64,000 nt of DNA from Kuschelorhynchus macadamiae (Eukaryota > Arthropoda > Insecta > Coleoptera > Curculionidae), in contig JAUTXW010001314.1 in the NCBI GenBank assembly GCA_030620095.1, forward strand, positions 1,896,001 through 1,960,000, written 5' to 3'. Made by a program: the position numbers and the translations under genes. The notes under the pieces are model-generated. The model saw only the letters and a list, made by a program, of their open reading frames with translations. It had not been told where the DNA came from and ran no database searches. This document shows positions 23,161-34,815 of the stretch, in pieces. Within the stretch, counting starts at the first letter, position 1. Each line of letters opens with the position of its first letter.

Positions 23161-23947
23161 CAGTGACGGATCGTGTTCAACTTTTCAGGGGGGTCGATAT
23201 ATATACATCAAAAAGAGTCACACGAAACAACAAAATGTCTCTGTTACTTCGCAACCGCAAGTCCAGGTAGATAAATCGTACATATTTTCACAAAAATAAC
23301 GATTTACTTCTTTGTCTTTACTTGTTTGCTTTTATTTTGATTTACTTAAATTTTGGCAAAGGTCGACTACTGGTCTTAAATTCGAGTCGTTTCTCAAAGT
23401 TCAGCCCGCCAAAATAATTGAAAACTGCTTTTAAAATCTTAATATTCTAAAACACTGTGGCTACCTTCCTTTAAAACGTTATATAAACCACAAAATCAAC
23501 AAACAAAATTTAAAGTCTTGAAAATAAAATATATAAAAATACGCTATCGTAACCACAACCTATCACACGATCCACATTAAACGCATCAACTGACAAAAAT
23601 ATTTAAGTTTCCTCGGCGCGGCTGTTGACCCAAATTTTGCCAACCTAAGCCGATATTACTTATGCGCCCCTGTGAAAATTTGAGGATTAACTCCCCTCCG
23701 TTCATAACCATGCGGTCAACGCGGACCGCCAGCCGTAATCGATGCCATCGAAACGAAACCTACGGAGATCGCGGTGTGAGGCATCGACAGTGTGTCGTGG
23801 AATTAGGTGAAAGAGGGAATTTCCAAATTAAAAAAAAAAATTGATAAAATATAAATTATGTATTATTTTATTTATGTGTTTCTGTTTGGAAATATTTATT
23901 GGGGGGTCATTGACCACACCTATAACCTAATTGAGGAGCCCCCACTG
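23161..23947. mobile_element. Non-autonomous hAT element with 8-bp target duplication
   Basis: A 787-bp segment starting CAGTGACGGATC and ending (read inverted) CAGTGGGGGCTC, so the termini are imperfect inverted repeats of the hAT kind. The flanks carry the identical 8-bp ACCACCAT (23153-23160 and 23948-23955). Inside I see no transposase. The exact duplication makes the boundaries reliable even though the terminal repeats have diverged. Confidence 0.8.
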
Positions 23948-25229
23948 ACCACCATCATAAAATATTGTTTTTGGATTTTTTAACTGATTATGAAAACGCA
24001 AAGTAAAAAAAGACATTACAGGAATCGGAATCAGCGTAGTAAGTATCAGCGTTTAGTGGTGCAAGTGAAAAGATTGACAATTGTGACAACGGTCATAACA
24101 TTAATAACTAAAAATCTGGCTAGTAAATAAATATATTTTTTATTTATTTAATTATAGTTATTCCAAAATGAAATCACCTCAGCAACGTCAATACCTATAA
24201 TGTATAACGCCTTGTTCTGAACCTTTCTGGGTTGCCTTGGAGATTACCTTGAGAAAATAAAAGCAATACATTAAATTATAGGAAAGACTTTTGAAACACA
24301 AATGCATTTTACCTATTTTTTTGAAACACACAATAAGAATTTCACTTTGTTTAATTTTTGTTGACTTATCATTAAATAAGTCAACTGCACTGATACGAAT
24401 ATGTTCTTTATTTTATTAAAGATTTTGATTTTTCTGTAACATTGCCTAATGAACGATTTTTTACATCGCATCGCATGACAAATGTGGTCTTAAATATTAT
24501 GTGTATTTTGGTGTTTTAAGATTAATTTTTATCAAAAAAAAAAGAAACAGAATTAACCGGAGTTAAAATCAAATTTAAGTAGAAACTAATTTTTGGCAAA
24601 TATGGGTATGAGACTATCTGCTAAAAGTAATCAATTGTTTAGCAACCGTGTCAAACTTTCCAGAACCTGAATAATTATTTTCTTAATAAATGTATTGGCA
24701 CCCGATGTTGGCTTTTGTTGTAACATTTTAGCAGCCACATTTTGATTATATTTGCCCACGTGAAATATTTAATAATAAAAACTTTGGACCAATGTTAAGA
24801 AACAGGCATTATTTGAAATTGATTAGTAATTTTCTTTTGGGAATAAAATTATAATCAGTTGGTGGAGCTATGCAACGATTCACGCTGAGGATCCGTTAAC
24901 CAGTACCATCTCTCAAAACCGCCACCTATCCCGCAAGTGCTAAAGTTTAATTCCTCGGAGATAGAATGCGGCAAACAGGTTGAAAGCGAGATCAATATCG
25001 ATAGCCACAAGGCGTTGCCCAATCATAACTTACCATGTTATAAACCACAAAAAAATTAACATAAGGAAATAAAACTGGCTGGCAAAGGACAAACGGGACA
25101 TTTTGAGTCTAGCCACACGCAGCCAAAGTAAAAGTTATCATAATCTTAAAGAAAAGAGCATTAAAATAAAAGTGAAGAAAAGAAAATAAAGGTAACTATC
25201 CATACTGTTCTTTAAAGTACATATTTTTG
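23948..25229. other. Intergenic DNA, possible retrotransposon remains
   Basis: No supported gene. The part from about 24870 to 25130 is less AT-rich and reads like degraded coding sequence, next to an integrase-like scrap at 25240-25420, but I cannot place it in a family. Confidence 0.35.
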
Positions 25230-25239
25230 AGAAGACGGA

Positions 25240-25420
25240 TTGTTATATACTGAAAATGTTCACTTCATAACAGGATATCCAGACATCATAAAAAAGATAG
25301 TTAGAAATTGCGAATTATGCTAAAGGTCAAAGATATCCTCAAAATGTTACGCAGGACCAATGACACCAATAATTCCAGAACATGAGAACAATATGTTCCA
25401 TAAATACAAATCTAGTGATA
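25240..25420 (+). pseudogene. LTR-retrotransposon integrase scrap (gypsy-like)
   Basis: The plus strand reads GYPDIIKKIVRNCELC, a stop, then RSKISSKCYAGPMTPIIPEHEN. This resembles the second half of the HHCC zinc-binding domain of Ty3/gypsy-type integrases (the CELCQRSK region) followed by the GPMxPIxP linker. One in-frame stop replaces the glutamine after the second cysteine. No long terminal repeats were found, so only a degraded internal fragment is claimed. Confidence 0.45.
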
Positions 25421-26769
25421 TATTCAATTCAAAGGATCATGCAAATCTAGTGATATTCAATTCAAGGGATCATAATTCAAAATAGTATACAGGGTCCGCT
25501 AGCTAAAACCCCCCAGGCCTCTATTTTTTTGTTTATTGACCTACATAACTAAGTGATACATTACTGAAGGTGTTGAAGAGCTCTGTAAAAATGTCTACAG
25601 AGTGATTCAAAAAAATTTTGTGTAAAGAAATTACGACGTTTGTAACATACTTTTCTTGAATATTATTTTACCTCACTCTGAACACTCAATGTTATAAATT
25701 TGTTTGAAAGAGACTGAAAAAAGCTTTCGAGTTATGACAACAATCGTCACTTTCGAGGAGAAATGAAAAAAATTGTTTTTACCTAACAACTCTTTGAACT
25801 CTACTTTGAACATAATTTTGCTCAGGTTTATTATTTTAGCATGGAAACAAGTGAATATTTGAGTCAGTGATAAAAATAGTTTTAATTATTCCGGCATAAG
25901 CTAAATAAAAAATAATTGAATGAAAATTAATTGATTTTTTCTCTACGGAAAAATACTAAAATGTAATTCGATTTCTTAACGTTAAGGGAGAACTGCACGC
26001 AAAAAGTGAAAAATTAGCGACAAGGTCTAGTCAAGTTCAAAGTAAGATGAAAATATTCCTACGTATTAGAAAAAACTTCCTGCACGTCCAACTTTAAAAA
26101 AAATGTGTTATGTATAGGCAATTTAAATTACATTTCATTTAAAAATGGGTTCAAAAGGATTCACACGCTGCAGAAATACAAAGACATGAGTACGATTTAC
26201 AATAAAGGATCAATGCGAGGCAGTAAAGAGCCATTTTGTGAAAAAAAAATTATATACGACGGCATTTGCGTCAAAAAGTGGTCGAAAATGGACAAATCTA
26301 CTTCTGTTTTATAATTCTAGATTAGATTTTTTCATAAAAAATCGCATTCAGCGCCCAACTATACATATTTCCCTATTGAAATCAAATTGCAGCTAATACA
26401 TATCTCTTATAGTTTTAACATTACATAACTTAATAGATTATTCTAAATTAAAATATTTTAAATTTAAATTAAACTATTATGTTTTCAGAATAAATTGAGT
26501 GGGAACTTTTCTTTTGAAACCTATTTCCATCAAGTAATGGCCAACTGTGCTCAATCTTTGTTATTTTGTATTAATTTTTATGACTGAATTAACGTTAAAA
26601 TTTAATAAAAACTCATTGTAGTTGGCCATGAATTTTTCTAGGCCTGTCAAGTTTGTATACAATTCTATGACGTTTTACCATTGATTTTTGTGCCAAACTT
26701 TTAAAGTTCTAATTAATTTTGAAATTTAGCAATAGTCCAATTTACAAACTTAGAAAAGACTGAATTTTT

Positions 26770-27490
26770 ACTTACTTATGGAGAATGTAATCGAAAGACG
26801 TCCACAGCACAAAACTTTTGAGGCAACATTCCGCAATTTACAATTATATTTACTAAACCTAAAAGGGACAGAATCAGGCCCTTAAGAAACTAAGGCAATA
26901 TTCAAAATGTTCTAAATAGGGTCAACGAAAATCTTCACTTATCGGTGTGCGCTAGAAGTCAAATGACAAATGTATCTTCAACTTCAATCAGAAGAATATT
27001 AAAAGATAGCAAGTACCACGGTTATAAGATTATTCTAATTCAAGAGCTGCGTCCAGAAGATTATGAGCGACGTCTTAATTTAATTGCGGATATGTCTATC
27101 CTTAAGGAAACAACAGCATTTAATGAAATTGAAAGTATCAACAGACATAATTTGTACTTTTGGAGCAATGAAAATCCTTTTTGGATGAGGCAAAGAAATT
27201 TTCAAGTAACTGCACACAATACTATTATGGTAACGAATTATTTGAACACTGTGTTTGATGGGTACGTCAAGGCCTTTAAGATAGGCAGCGAGGTCTCCGG
27301 ACCTCAATCCGCTAGATTACTTCTTATGGGGCTATCTAAAATCCGTTGTATATAAGACACAGCCACGTGACAGTGATGATTTAAAAACAAGGATACAGGA
27401 TGCCTGCAATTCAATTAGACGTCATTGCTTTTATGCACTGTGAATGGTCAGCTAATTAAATGGTTCAATCTGTGCATACACGTTAATTGC
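26770..27490 (+). pseudogene. Mariner-type transposase, deleted and frameshifted
   Basis: The legible parts, in order, are an N-terminal YGECNRK-like start, VNENLHLSVCARSQMTNVSS, then TSIRRILKDSKYHGYKI and LIQELRPEDYERRLNL (the helix-turn-helix and linker of this insect family). Next come ESINRHNLYFWSNENPFWMR and, after a deletion, YLNTVFDG and SGPQSARL. The frame then changes to YLKSVVYKTQPRDSDDLK and DACNSIRRHC. The block carrying the first catalytic aspartate and the second one are both missing, so it is inactive. It is the same broad family as the relic at 7125-8351. Confidence 0.78.
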
Positions 27491-27854
27491 TTTTGAAAAA
27501 ATCGGAAGATTATTTATTTGTTTTTTTTACAAGATAACTGTTTCGAATTCAATTATTTTAATTTGTTTCAAAAGTTTAATTTTTCTGCTTAGGTTAGGTT
27601 AGGTAGTACCTAAATATGTTGTTAGTGTTACCGGCATATCATATCTGTTATATCCAAAGTGTGTTATATTTTAACAATTGTTAATTAACTATAACTGCTT
27701 ACTTTTTTACTCAGTTAAATCACTTATGTAATAAACAGTATTTCAAAATTACTGTTATACTAAATTTAAGTATTTACAGAATTATTATTATTATTAAATT
27801 ACATTCATTCAAAGTTTTTAATATTTTCTTAAAAAAAAAAACAACCAAATTAGT

Positions 27855-28206
27855 CCTAACACTGGAACCTGTGGTGGAAGATAGATCAAAATACAAGAGT
27901 TCTAACCACACTACACCACAACTTGTTACGTTCTGGAAAATTGAGAGTATAGAAATAGTTAAATGTGGTAAGAAAGCACTAAATAAAGACAGAGGGCCTA
28001 TTCCCTATAGTCCCCTCTATTGTTTACTTGACAACGGTGCAGTCGGGTGCAGCCAAGTGTGACCACATTTACCTATAAATAGTCTCGGTTAGGATAAGTT
28101 ACTTTAGTTTATATCATCTGCTGATGATGCTAACTTGGTTAGCGAAACGCGCGTCCAGAACGTAACAAGTTGTGGTGTAGTGTGGTTAGAACTCTTGTAT
28201 TTTGAT
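27855..28206 (+). mobile_element. Short inverted-repeat element with 13-bp target duplication, nested in the mariner element
   Basis: Identical 13-bp CAACCAAATTAGT flanks the unit (27842-27854 and 28207-28219). Inside, a perfect 53-bp inverted repeat lies at 27884-27936 and 28155-28207, separated by about 220 bases. The left arm is preceded by 29 bases of unpaired sequence. A hammerhead-like core lies at 28121-28147, just before the right arm. There is no coding capacity. The long, exact duplication and asymmetrical arms look more like a retroelement (possibly Penelope-like or a non-autonomous relative) than a cut-and-paste MITE. This class assignment is inference. Confidence 0.75.
28121..28154 (+). 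ncRNA. Hammerhead-ribozyme-like core
   Basis: CTGATGA (28121-28127) is followed by a single T, a perfect 6-bp stem GCTAAC/GTTAGC with a TTG loop (28129-28143), and then GAAA (28144-28147). These are the two invariant blocks of a hammerhead core around stem II. The extra T before the stem is non-canonical. Stems I and III are not confirmed by eye. Penelope-like retroelements are known to carry hammerhead motifs. Confidence 0.45.
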
Positions 28207-28946
28207 CAACCAAATTAGTAATAACTGGAAATAAAGATATTTAAATCATTAAACTAATAATTTTATGTACAGGTTCGGGAAAAATATTTAATGAAATTAT
28301 GTCAGTCCAGTCACTATTTTCTTCCAAAAAATGTTTTGGCCCACTCTGTACAGAATTTCAAAGAGCTTAACGTACAAACTTAAAGTATAATTTTATATAT
28401 CATTAAAATCTTTAGTCCAGAATATTCTTAACACTTTTACGAAATGACAAAAACTCTATTAACACCTAAAATTATTATTTTTCCCGTAACTGTTAATTCA
28501 GTTAAAAATTTCACAATATATGTATCAATCATGAAAATTATATGAAAATATTTATACTTTATTTTTGTACTAAAATAATAAAACTAAGCAACATTGTGTT
28601 CAAATTTAATTAATTAATAGGGAAAATTTATGAAAAAACAGTTTTTTCATTTTTTCTCGAAAATGGAACAAAAACGGATGATTGTAATAATTCAAATTAA
28701 AGTTTATTTAAGTATCGTTCCAATAAGTTTATAAAATTGATTGTACACGGCGAAGTAAAAAATATTCAAGAAAAGTAAGTTTATAAAAGTCATAATTTCC
28801 TTCCATAATACTTTTTTTGTTCACTCTGTAGACATTTTTACATTTTTAAAGAGCTCGTCAATGCCTTCAATTTAAAGTATCACTTAAGTATGTGGATAAT
28901 AAACAAAGAAAATAGAGCCCTGGGGAGTTTTAAGTAGCGGACCCTG

Positions 28947-30368
28947 TATATAATTTTTCCCTTAAAATTATTTTGAGCCTTCTAGAAAGATATAACGCAT
29001 TGGACGGTAATGTATTGTCTGCTCTAAGTTGTCTGATATAATCAACCAATCTTAATAGTTTTAAACTATATGTAATACATGTTTACTGGGACAGTAATAT
29101 AAAACATCTCTGAAATTTTGACCATTAACTTAAACTAAATTTATATAGTATAGGCATGTTAGTATTCAGTATTGAGAACATTTTTTTTTCAATTTTTAGG
29201 TTCGCACTATAAAGTTAGAAAGGTTTTTTTGTATTTGTAAGACTTAGCCATAAAGGAGCGTTGTGCAAGCCACGTGTCGCACGCTCATTTATTTCGTAGC
29301 ATTAAAATAACATTGTTTTCAAGGTCGGTATCACTTTATCAAAGTTCTTTAAGAAAAGATAATAACATATATCTTAAAATAATGTATTAAAACTTTGACG
29401 ATATTTTTAATTAAAATTAGTGTCTGTGCTGATTTGACTAGAGACATTTTATTGGTGATACATTCGTCAAAGGAAAAAAGAGATCTAGAAAAAGATGGCA
29501 ATGTAAGAATCTAGTCACTTCTGGAGCATTTTTATAGCAGGAGTTAAGGTATAGACAGGAATTTCGTTATAAGAAATAATAGTATAAATTCCTAATATGG
29601 TTTAGTGTAAGAAAAACGCATGGTCGATGAAAAATATTTTTGTTAGATTACCAATCCCCCAAACAAATGTAAAGCGAACAAAAAAGGCTTTTTTATCAAC
29701 AGTAAGTATTTTCTACATACAGCCTTCCTTGCCAAATGCTATGTATAAGCCACTGATTTAATTATTAAAGTAGCCCCAATAAAACACAGAGTCCCAATAC
29801 GAATGCGGCAATGATAACGCAAAAAATATCCCGACTAAAATTTAATTATGAATTTTTCAATTGCTCGTACTTACCAGGCTGTTACTTTCCTAGATTTCTT
29901 TAAAATATTTTATAAAATAACTTTGATATGGTAATACCAGCCTAAGGTTTATGATACGTGTATGTAGAATTGCTTGTTTATAACATAACTGTAAGCATCT
30001 TGATAATAATACATATTAAATAATATACATTTAAAATGACTACAGAAATTAATTTTTTCTTGTTTGTGTTTAATTTATTTCATCAGTTAGTGTTTCTTTG
30101 GTTTTGTTATAGTAGAAATTTAATTTGTACTCTTTTTTTAATTAATAATAGAAAAGAATTTATTATTTAGGATTATTAAAATAATATAATTTTCATAAGG
30201 GTATTTTTTGTCTTTAAAAAACAAAAAATATGTTTTAGATACATACTGAATAATATTGTCTATTTTGTTGTCCCTTATAAACATTTCGTAGGAATGTTAT
30301 TTTTAATAAATTTGTGATTGTCCCCACATTCGGGTAAAATACATGCAAATGTATTGGTATAATATTTG
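28947..30368. other. Downstream of the SERAC1-like gene, no gene seen
   Basis: AT-rich sequence between the mariner element and the SERAC1-like stop codon. I see no supported feature; part of it must hold the 3' untranslated region of the minus-strand gene. Confidence 0.45.
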
Positions 30369-30652
30369 TTATGACTCTTTGTTGAAAATTGTTCTGTTAA
30401 TTAACTTAACTAATTCCAAGTACAAGAAACAATCCCTGCCAGCAGGTTTACATATTTCTCGATGATCTAGAGGTACGTCACACTTCACACCAATGTCAGG
30501 ATCAGCTGATTCATATGCAATAAATTTCAACGAGGTAAAACCTACTCGCGTATTTTCGGTGTCTATGAAACTAAAAATTTCTGGTTTGTTGGTCTTCTCA
30601 TCATTAAACAATTCCAGAAATTTTCTATGGAGGTTTAGAACAAATTCACAAT
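30369..30652 (-). CDS. Serac1: SERAC1-like, last exon and stop
   Basis: After an acceptor (minus-strand TTTCCAG, exon starting 30652) the frame gives CEFVLNLHRKFLELFND, then PEIFSFIDTE, LKFIAYESADPDIGV, PLDHREICKPAGRDCFLYL, ending in TAA at 30369. Human SERAC1 ends with the same blocks ([40 protein letters not shown]). The aspartate and histidine expected to complete the hydrolase triad lie in these two blocks; which residues they are is inference. The first bases complete the asparagine codon opened by the preceding exon. Confidence 0.9.
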
Positions 30653-30938
30653 CTGGAAAGGAAATATTATTTAGACATATCACAAAATTTAATCATATGT
30701 AGTAATATGTACGGAGTGGAACAATTACCTCTGTAACTTAGAAGCTATTTACTATTTTTAAAAACTGTTTTACCCGTTTTATTGATTTATTCGACACCTG
30801 ATCTTTTGATAATGTCGATTTCATCATGACGTCATCCATGTAGGAATTATGACCGAGCAACACCCTCTACAGTATTTTTTTTAGATCAGTAAAACATTCC
30901 AAATATAATGTATGTAACATGTCTTATAGCTAAACTCA

Positions 30939-31676
30939 ACTAAGAAATCATGGTTCTTGGACCGTGTCAAATTGGAATTACTATCCGACGTTTCGCCTTC
31001 GATTGCACGAGGCATCTTCAGGGATCTTTACTCCACTAGATCTGAGCAATGAGCTCGGAGAAATTCAGGTGGGCTTTTTTACCCGATTTGTGCTGGCCGC
31101 ATCGTGACCCGTGTTAAGATCGGTTTCTACGTGTATTGTATGTTTAACATTTTCAATAGATACTTTTTCGTTTATAAAAACCTGGAACCGACGCTAGAAC
31201 CTTGTTTTTTTTACATTTATAATAATGACCAGTGGTATGGTGGTGTTCAGCTACAGCAGATTATACAATTTCTTTCTTTTTAATACATCGTTCATGTTCA
31301 TTAGGTCGAGTGGATATTAAGCGTCCTGTTTCTACCACATACACTTCTCCACAGGAGCAAGGAATTTTATATACTCCTATTTGTTTGTAGTGCAATGCAT
31401 GTAAGGAAGAACAACACTACCTAATGGCGGCTTCTTATCATTCTCCTTTCGCGGATCGTTGGATTATTATATCTTTTAAATGAACTCGTAAAATATTCAG
31501 TGCAATAGCCATTCCCTCTCAGGAATTGAAATGGCTCTAAAAGTTAACAACCGATTTCTTTTGTGCGGGATGGTGGTGGAAATTTGCATTTAAATATCTG
31601 TTTGTATACGTTGGTTTTCTATACACAGAATGTCCTAAAGTCGGTTTAATCCCAAGAACCATCTCTTAATTGACTA
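30939..31676 (-). mobile_element. Penelope-like retroelement fragment (RT end, GIY-YIG endonuclease, 3' end)
   Basis: On the minus strand, [21 protein letters not shown] (about 31560-31625) is the conserved block near the end of Penelope-like reverse transcriptases. After a connector comes GVYKIPCSCGEVYVVETGR, then STRPNEHERC and AEHHHTTGHYYKC (about 31200-31385). This is the GIY-YIG-type endonuclease that distinguishes Penelope-like elements. Frame changes and stops break the protein. The 3' end holds the CTGAAGA...CGAAACGTC motif and stops at TGGTTCTTGG/AAATCATGG-type terminal sequence that reappears at 31660-31676. It lies between the last two SERAC1-like exons, in the last intron's downstream flank. 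Confidence 0.82.
30991..31021 (-). ncRNA. Hammerhead-like core in the Penelope-like 3' end
   Basis: Read on the minus strand: CTGAAGA (31021-31015), one T, stem GCCTCG paired with CGAAGGC (one bulged A), then GAAA (30994-30991) and CGTCGG. It has the same layout, including the extra T, as the core at 28121. The shared layout in an element class known to carry hammerheads supports the reading, but catalysis is not shown. Confidence 0.42.
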
Positions 31677-33592
31677 AAGCCGTGAAAGCTTTAGTTCTAT
31701 CCTAAATTCAACTGTTTTCGAGAACATAGCGTCTCAAAATTGGCATTTTGGTCCATGGTCCAAACAGTTGGATATAATACACTTTTCTATTTTTTAAATC
31801 GATTAGTGCCATCACCTTCCGGTTTAGCCAAAGCTGGCAAAATTCGACACTTCCGTTCAAACCGGAATTGTCGAAATTTTACCGACCATTGATACTATCA
31901 AATAGAGTCAGGAAGATATAGCAAACTGAAAGACATTTTGTTCTAAATTTAGCTAGAGATATTATGGATTATATGATACAGGCCTCTAATTGTGTCACGC
32001 CACTGTCCCGAAAACAGTTGATTAAGGAATAGGACATGTTACATAAAATATCCTTAAAATTTTCCGTGGATTAAAAAAAAATATATAAATTAATATAATT
32101 AAATTAAGTTGAATTAAAAAACAGTTTTAACAGTTGATGTCATGATCAAATCAATTTGAAGGATAAAATAGTTTTTAAAAATTATGAATAGTTTCCAAGT
32201 TATAGAAAAATTCATTGTTCCTTAATTTTTAGATTTATTGTTTTCTGTTCATCGACTTCTAATCTACAGGTAAGATATTATATTAGACATTTAAATATAA
32301 TTGCAATTCATATTATTATGCCTAATAATATAATAAGTACAGTTGTTCCATTGGGTCTTTACCTTTGCGTCATCATTGATAATCATACGAATCAAATCGA
32401 AATTTCGTGGATTAAATAGTCACAAAAAGTTCCCAATTATTATTAGCGTAGATATAATTATAAATAATATGTATAAATTGAGTTGCTTTGCTAATAACAG
32501 TACTTATCACCAACAAAAAATACAACAAAAGTAGCTTCGGGTCTGTTTTTATATTCGATGGTGGCAGAGGCACCATTATTTCACCAAAGTGTTTTTATAT
32601 ACATAAAATATTTGTATTAGGTTCACCATAAATTCAAAATGTCCACCGGCTTTAAGATGGTTGTGTTAATACCTAAAGTGATGTATAATATATATAGAAA
32701 CGTACCCTTTCTAAAAGGACTAATTTGAAGATTAAACGGTCAAGACATGATAAATACACAAATACGAACAATCTTTTAACGTATTTCTCCCATTCGGAAG
32801 ACAATATTTGATGTTTCATTATTGATTTAGGTAATACTAATCGATAAGAGAAATACGATGTTTATAAAGCACGTCTTGGATATTTCGTTGATGACACCTG
32901 GGTAAACACCCAACGGAACAACTATATGTAGGTGTAACGTGGACAGTTTTCGAAATTAAGACTAAATTCTTTAAGTGTTATGATAAAGTTAATAAAATGA
33001 AATTTTAGAGAAATATTTTCAATTTTCTGATTTTTTATATTAACAATTTAACAAGCCATTGTCTTTTTTTTTTCGCGGTTAAAATTTTTGAAGTCGCCAG
33101 TAAAAATATATTTTTATTCCTAAAAATACATAGAAGTCCCCAAATGGTTTCTAGAATTTTCTCTCCCAAATCACACGACATGTTTAATTATATTTTCTAA
33201 GCCGAAATTTGCAAAATTTCTTCTAGCTATGTCGACAAAACGGTTGGCATTGGTATTTTATATAAAATGCTTAATGCACTCTAATATGCTGGACCCCGAG
33301 TTCAATTATCTTTCCTACCTGACATGAATTTAAAATTGGTCAAAAAGTTATATACGTTTTATACGTTTCAAGTGTCCAGCAGTATAGTTCTGACTGAAAT
33401 CGATAATACAATTGCTTCACGTCATATCTGTCATCAAGAAAATATTTCAGATATCAAGTAATTGTAATATTCACCTGCTACAAAAGTACATATTAAAAAC
33501 AGAGTAAGATACGATTTTTGAATAATAGTCTGAAAACAAATTCTACAATACTTATTATGTATAGATTCTATCAAAAGGAAATTTCCACTTAC
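31677..33592. other. Intron of the SERAC1-like gene
   Basis: No exon seen. Just outside the Penelope-like fragment, about 35 bases (TTGACTAAAGCCGTGAAAGC...) also border the fold-back at 37215, so the repeat unit may extend this far. The palindromic phrase CCGGTTTAGCC/CCGGAATTG near 31820-31870 resembles one at 42790. The rest is AT-rich. Confidence 0.45.
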
Positions 33593-33748
33593 TTGTTCGC
33601 ACTTCTAGCACCTCAATGCTTCTTTTAAAAAATGGAAATGTCATATCTGCAATTGGCGAACCCTTATGTGGAACACTATAAAACATGATTGCTTTCGTTT
33701 GCTCGAATAAATTTCTTACACTTTCATTATTTCCCTCATCGCGTGAAC
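33593..33748 (-). CDS. Serac1: SERAC1-like, third visible exon
   Basis: The exon runs from the acceptor TTTCAG/GTTC (starting 33748) to the donor AA/gtaagt (33593). It encodes GSRDEGNNESVRNLFEQTK, then AIMFYSVPHKGSPIADM, then FFKRSIEVLEVRTS. Human SERAC1 has GIIFYSVPHHGSxLAEYS and LLFPSLEVKELS at this point. Its 156 bases and phases fit both neighbours exactly. Confidence 0.93.
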
Positions 33749-34799
33749 CTGAAATAAATATGGAAGAATATATACTAGAAGACAATCAAAAATTAATTTA
33801 TTACAAACTTACAGAAGTTGCTTGTAAATAGGTATACCGGTCAGAACAAAATTAAGCTAAAATACCATAGATAAAATATAGATCTGACTATACGTTTTTT
33901 GTTTATATTTATCGCAACCTTTTAATAAATAATCATTAAAAAGTGCATCAGAAATATTAAATGAATGGGTCCGCCAAATAACACTGTAAGCGCCAGGCGG
34001 TGGCGTAGCCAAGTGGGGCACGGGGGGGGGGGGTATATATCCCCCAACTCATTGCCTCCTGGCGCCCCCCTGTGACGAAAAAACATTATTCATAGATACC
34101 CAAGTAATGTAAAACAAATTCATGAGACGTTGTTTTTGGTCGTTGCTTGTTTTGCCTACGTGTTATGGTCATGACTTTTTTTTTGGTCGTCACTTGTTCT
34201 TCCTAGGTGTCTGTTGTATTTATTTTTGCTCTTAGCAAAAACATAATTTAGTGTAGTATTACTTTGGCCCCCTCCGCTCCTAAAGAGGTTTTACAAATAA
34301 GAGATTTTGCCGTAAAAACATTGTAGTAGAATGGGGGTAATTGCCACCAAAAGGCGTTAGTATGATAAGGTTGTACGACCAGCTGTTGTTATTTTGATCT
34401 TAGTTTTTACCCTTAAAATGTGAAAACGCCAGTCCCTTAGAACGTTATTACTTGGAAAACATGTTAAAAGTTTACTTTTTTCTGTACTTCTAGGTCACTG
34501 ATATTTTTTTTTTGTTTTTTATAGATATTAGGTTTATGTCATTAAAAACTGCAATCTGTTGACCAAAAAAGCTACATATTTATAAATTCCGAGGCAAAAC
34601 CGATATATGTAGATCAAATATACATATTCGACATAAACAAATATGTATTTGATGCATTAAATTATGTTAAAACACTGAGTTATGTTGTTATAGTATGTTG
34701 CACTGAGAACAAAGTAAACAAAAATAAACGAACTTAGGTATACGGGTTTATGCATAATGTAAAAAGAATAGATGTTTATACACTGTATCCGGTGTGATA
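33749..34799. other. Intron of the SERAC1-like gene, left part
   Basis: No exon. A G-run (34022-34032) lies in a GC-richer patch, GGTGGCGTAGCCAAG ... CTGGCGCCCCCCTG (33995-34075), that looks like a transposon end. I could not find its partner or a target duplication. Confidence 0.4.
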
Positions 34800-34815
34800 A
34801 TATATTTTAGTTTTG

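Larger units (their letters stand above)
25490..28946 (+). mobile_element. Mariner-superfamily element with about 300-bp inverted repeats
   Basis: The element begins CAGGGTCCGCTAGC (25490) and ends GTAGCGGACCCTG (28946), with TA on both outer sides (25488-25489 and 28947-28948). The inverted similarity continues inward for about 300 bases on each side (GAGCTC, TGTAGACATTTTTAC and CTTTTCTTGAATATT blocks are shared). It encloses a broken mariner-type transposase at about 26770-27490, and a separate 352-bp element has inserted at 27855-28206. Length is 3457 bp including that insertion. Confidence 0.78.

Noticed and set aside
27588..27604. Insect telomere-like TTAGG repeats
   Set aside because: Only about three copies; this is a common short motif in insect DNA.
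33995..34075. Possible transposon end with GGTGGCGTAGCC and a G-run
   Set aside because: No partner end or target duplication was found.
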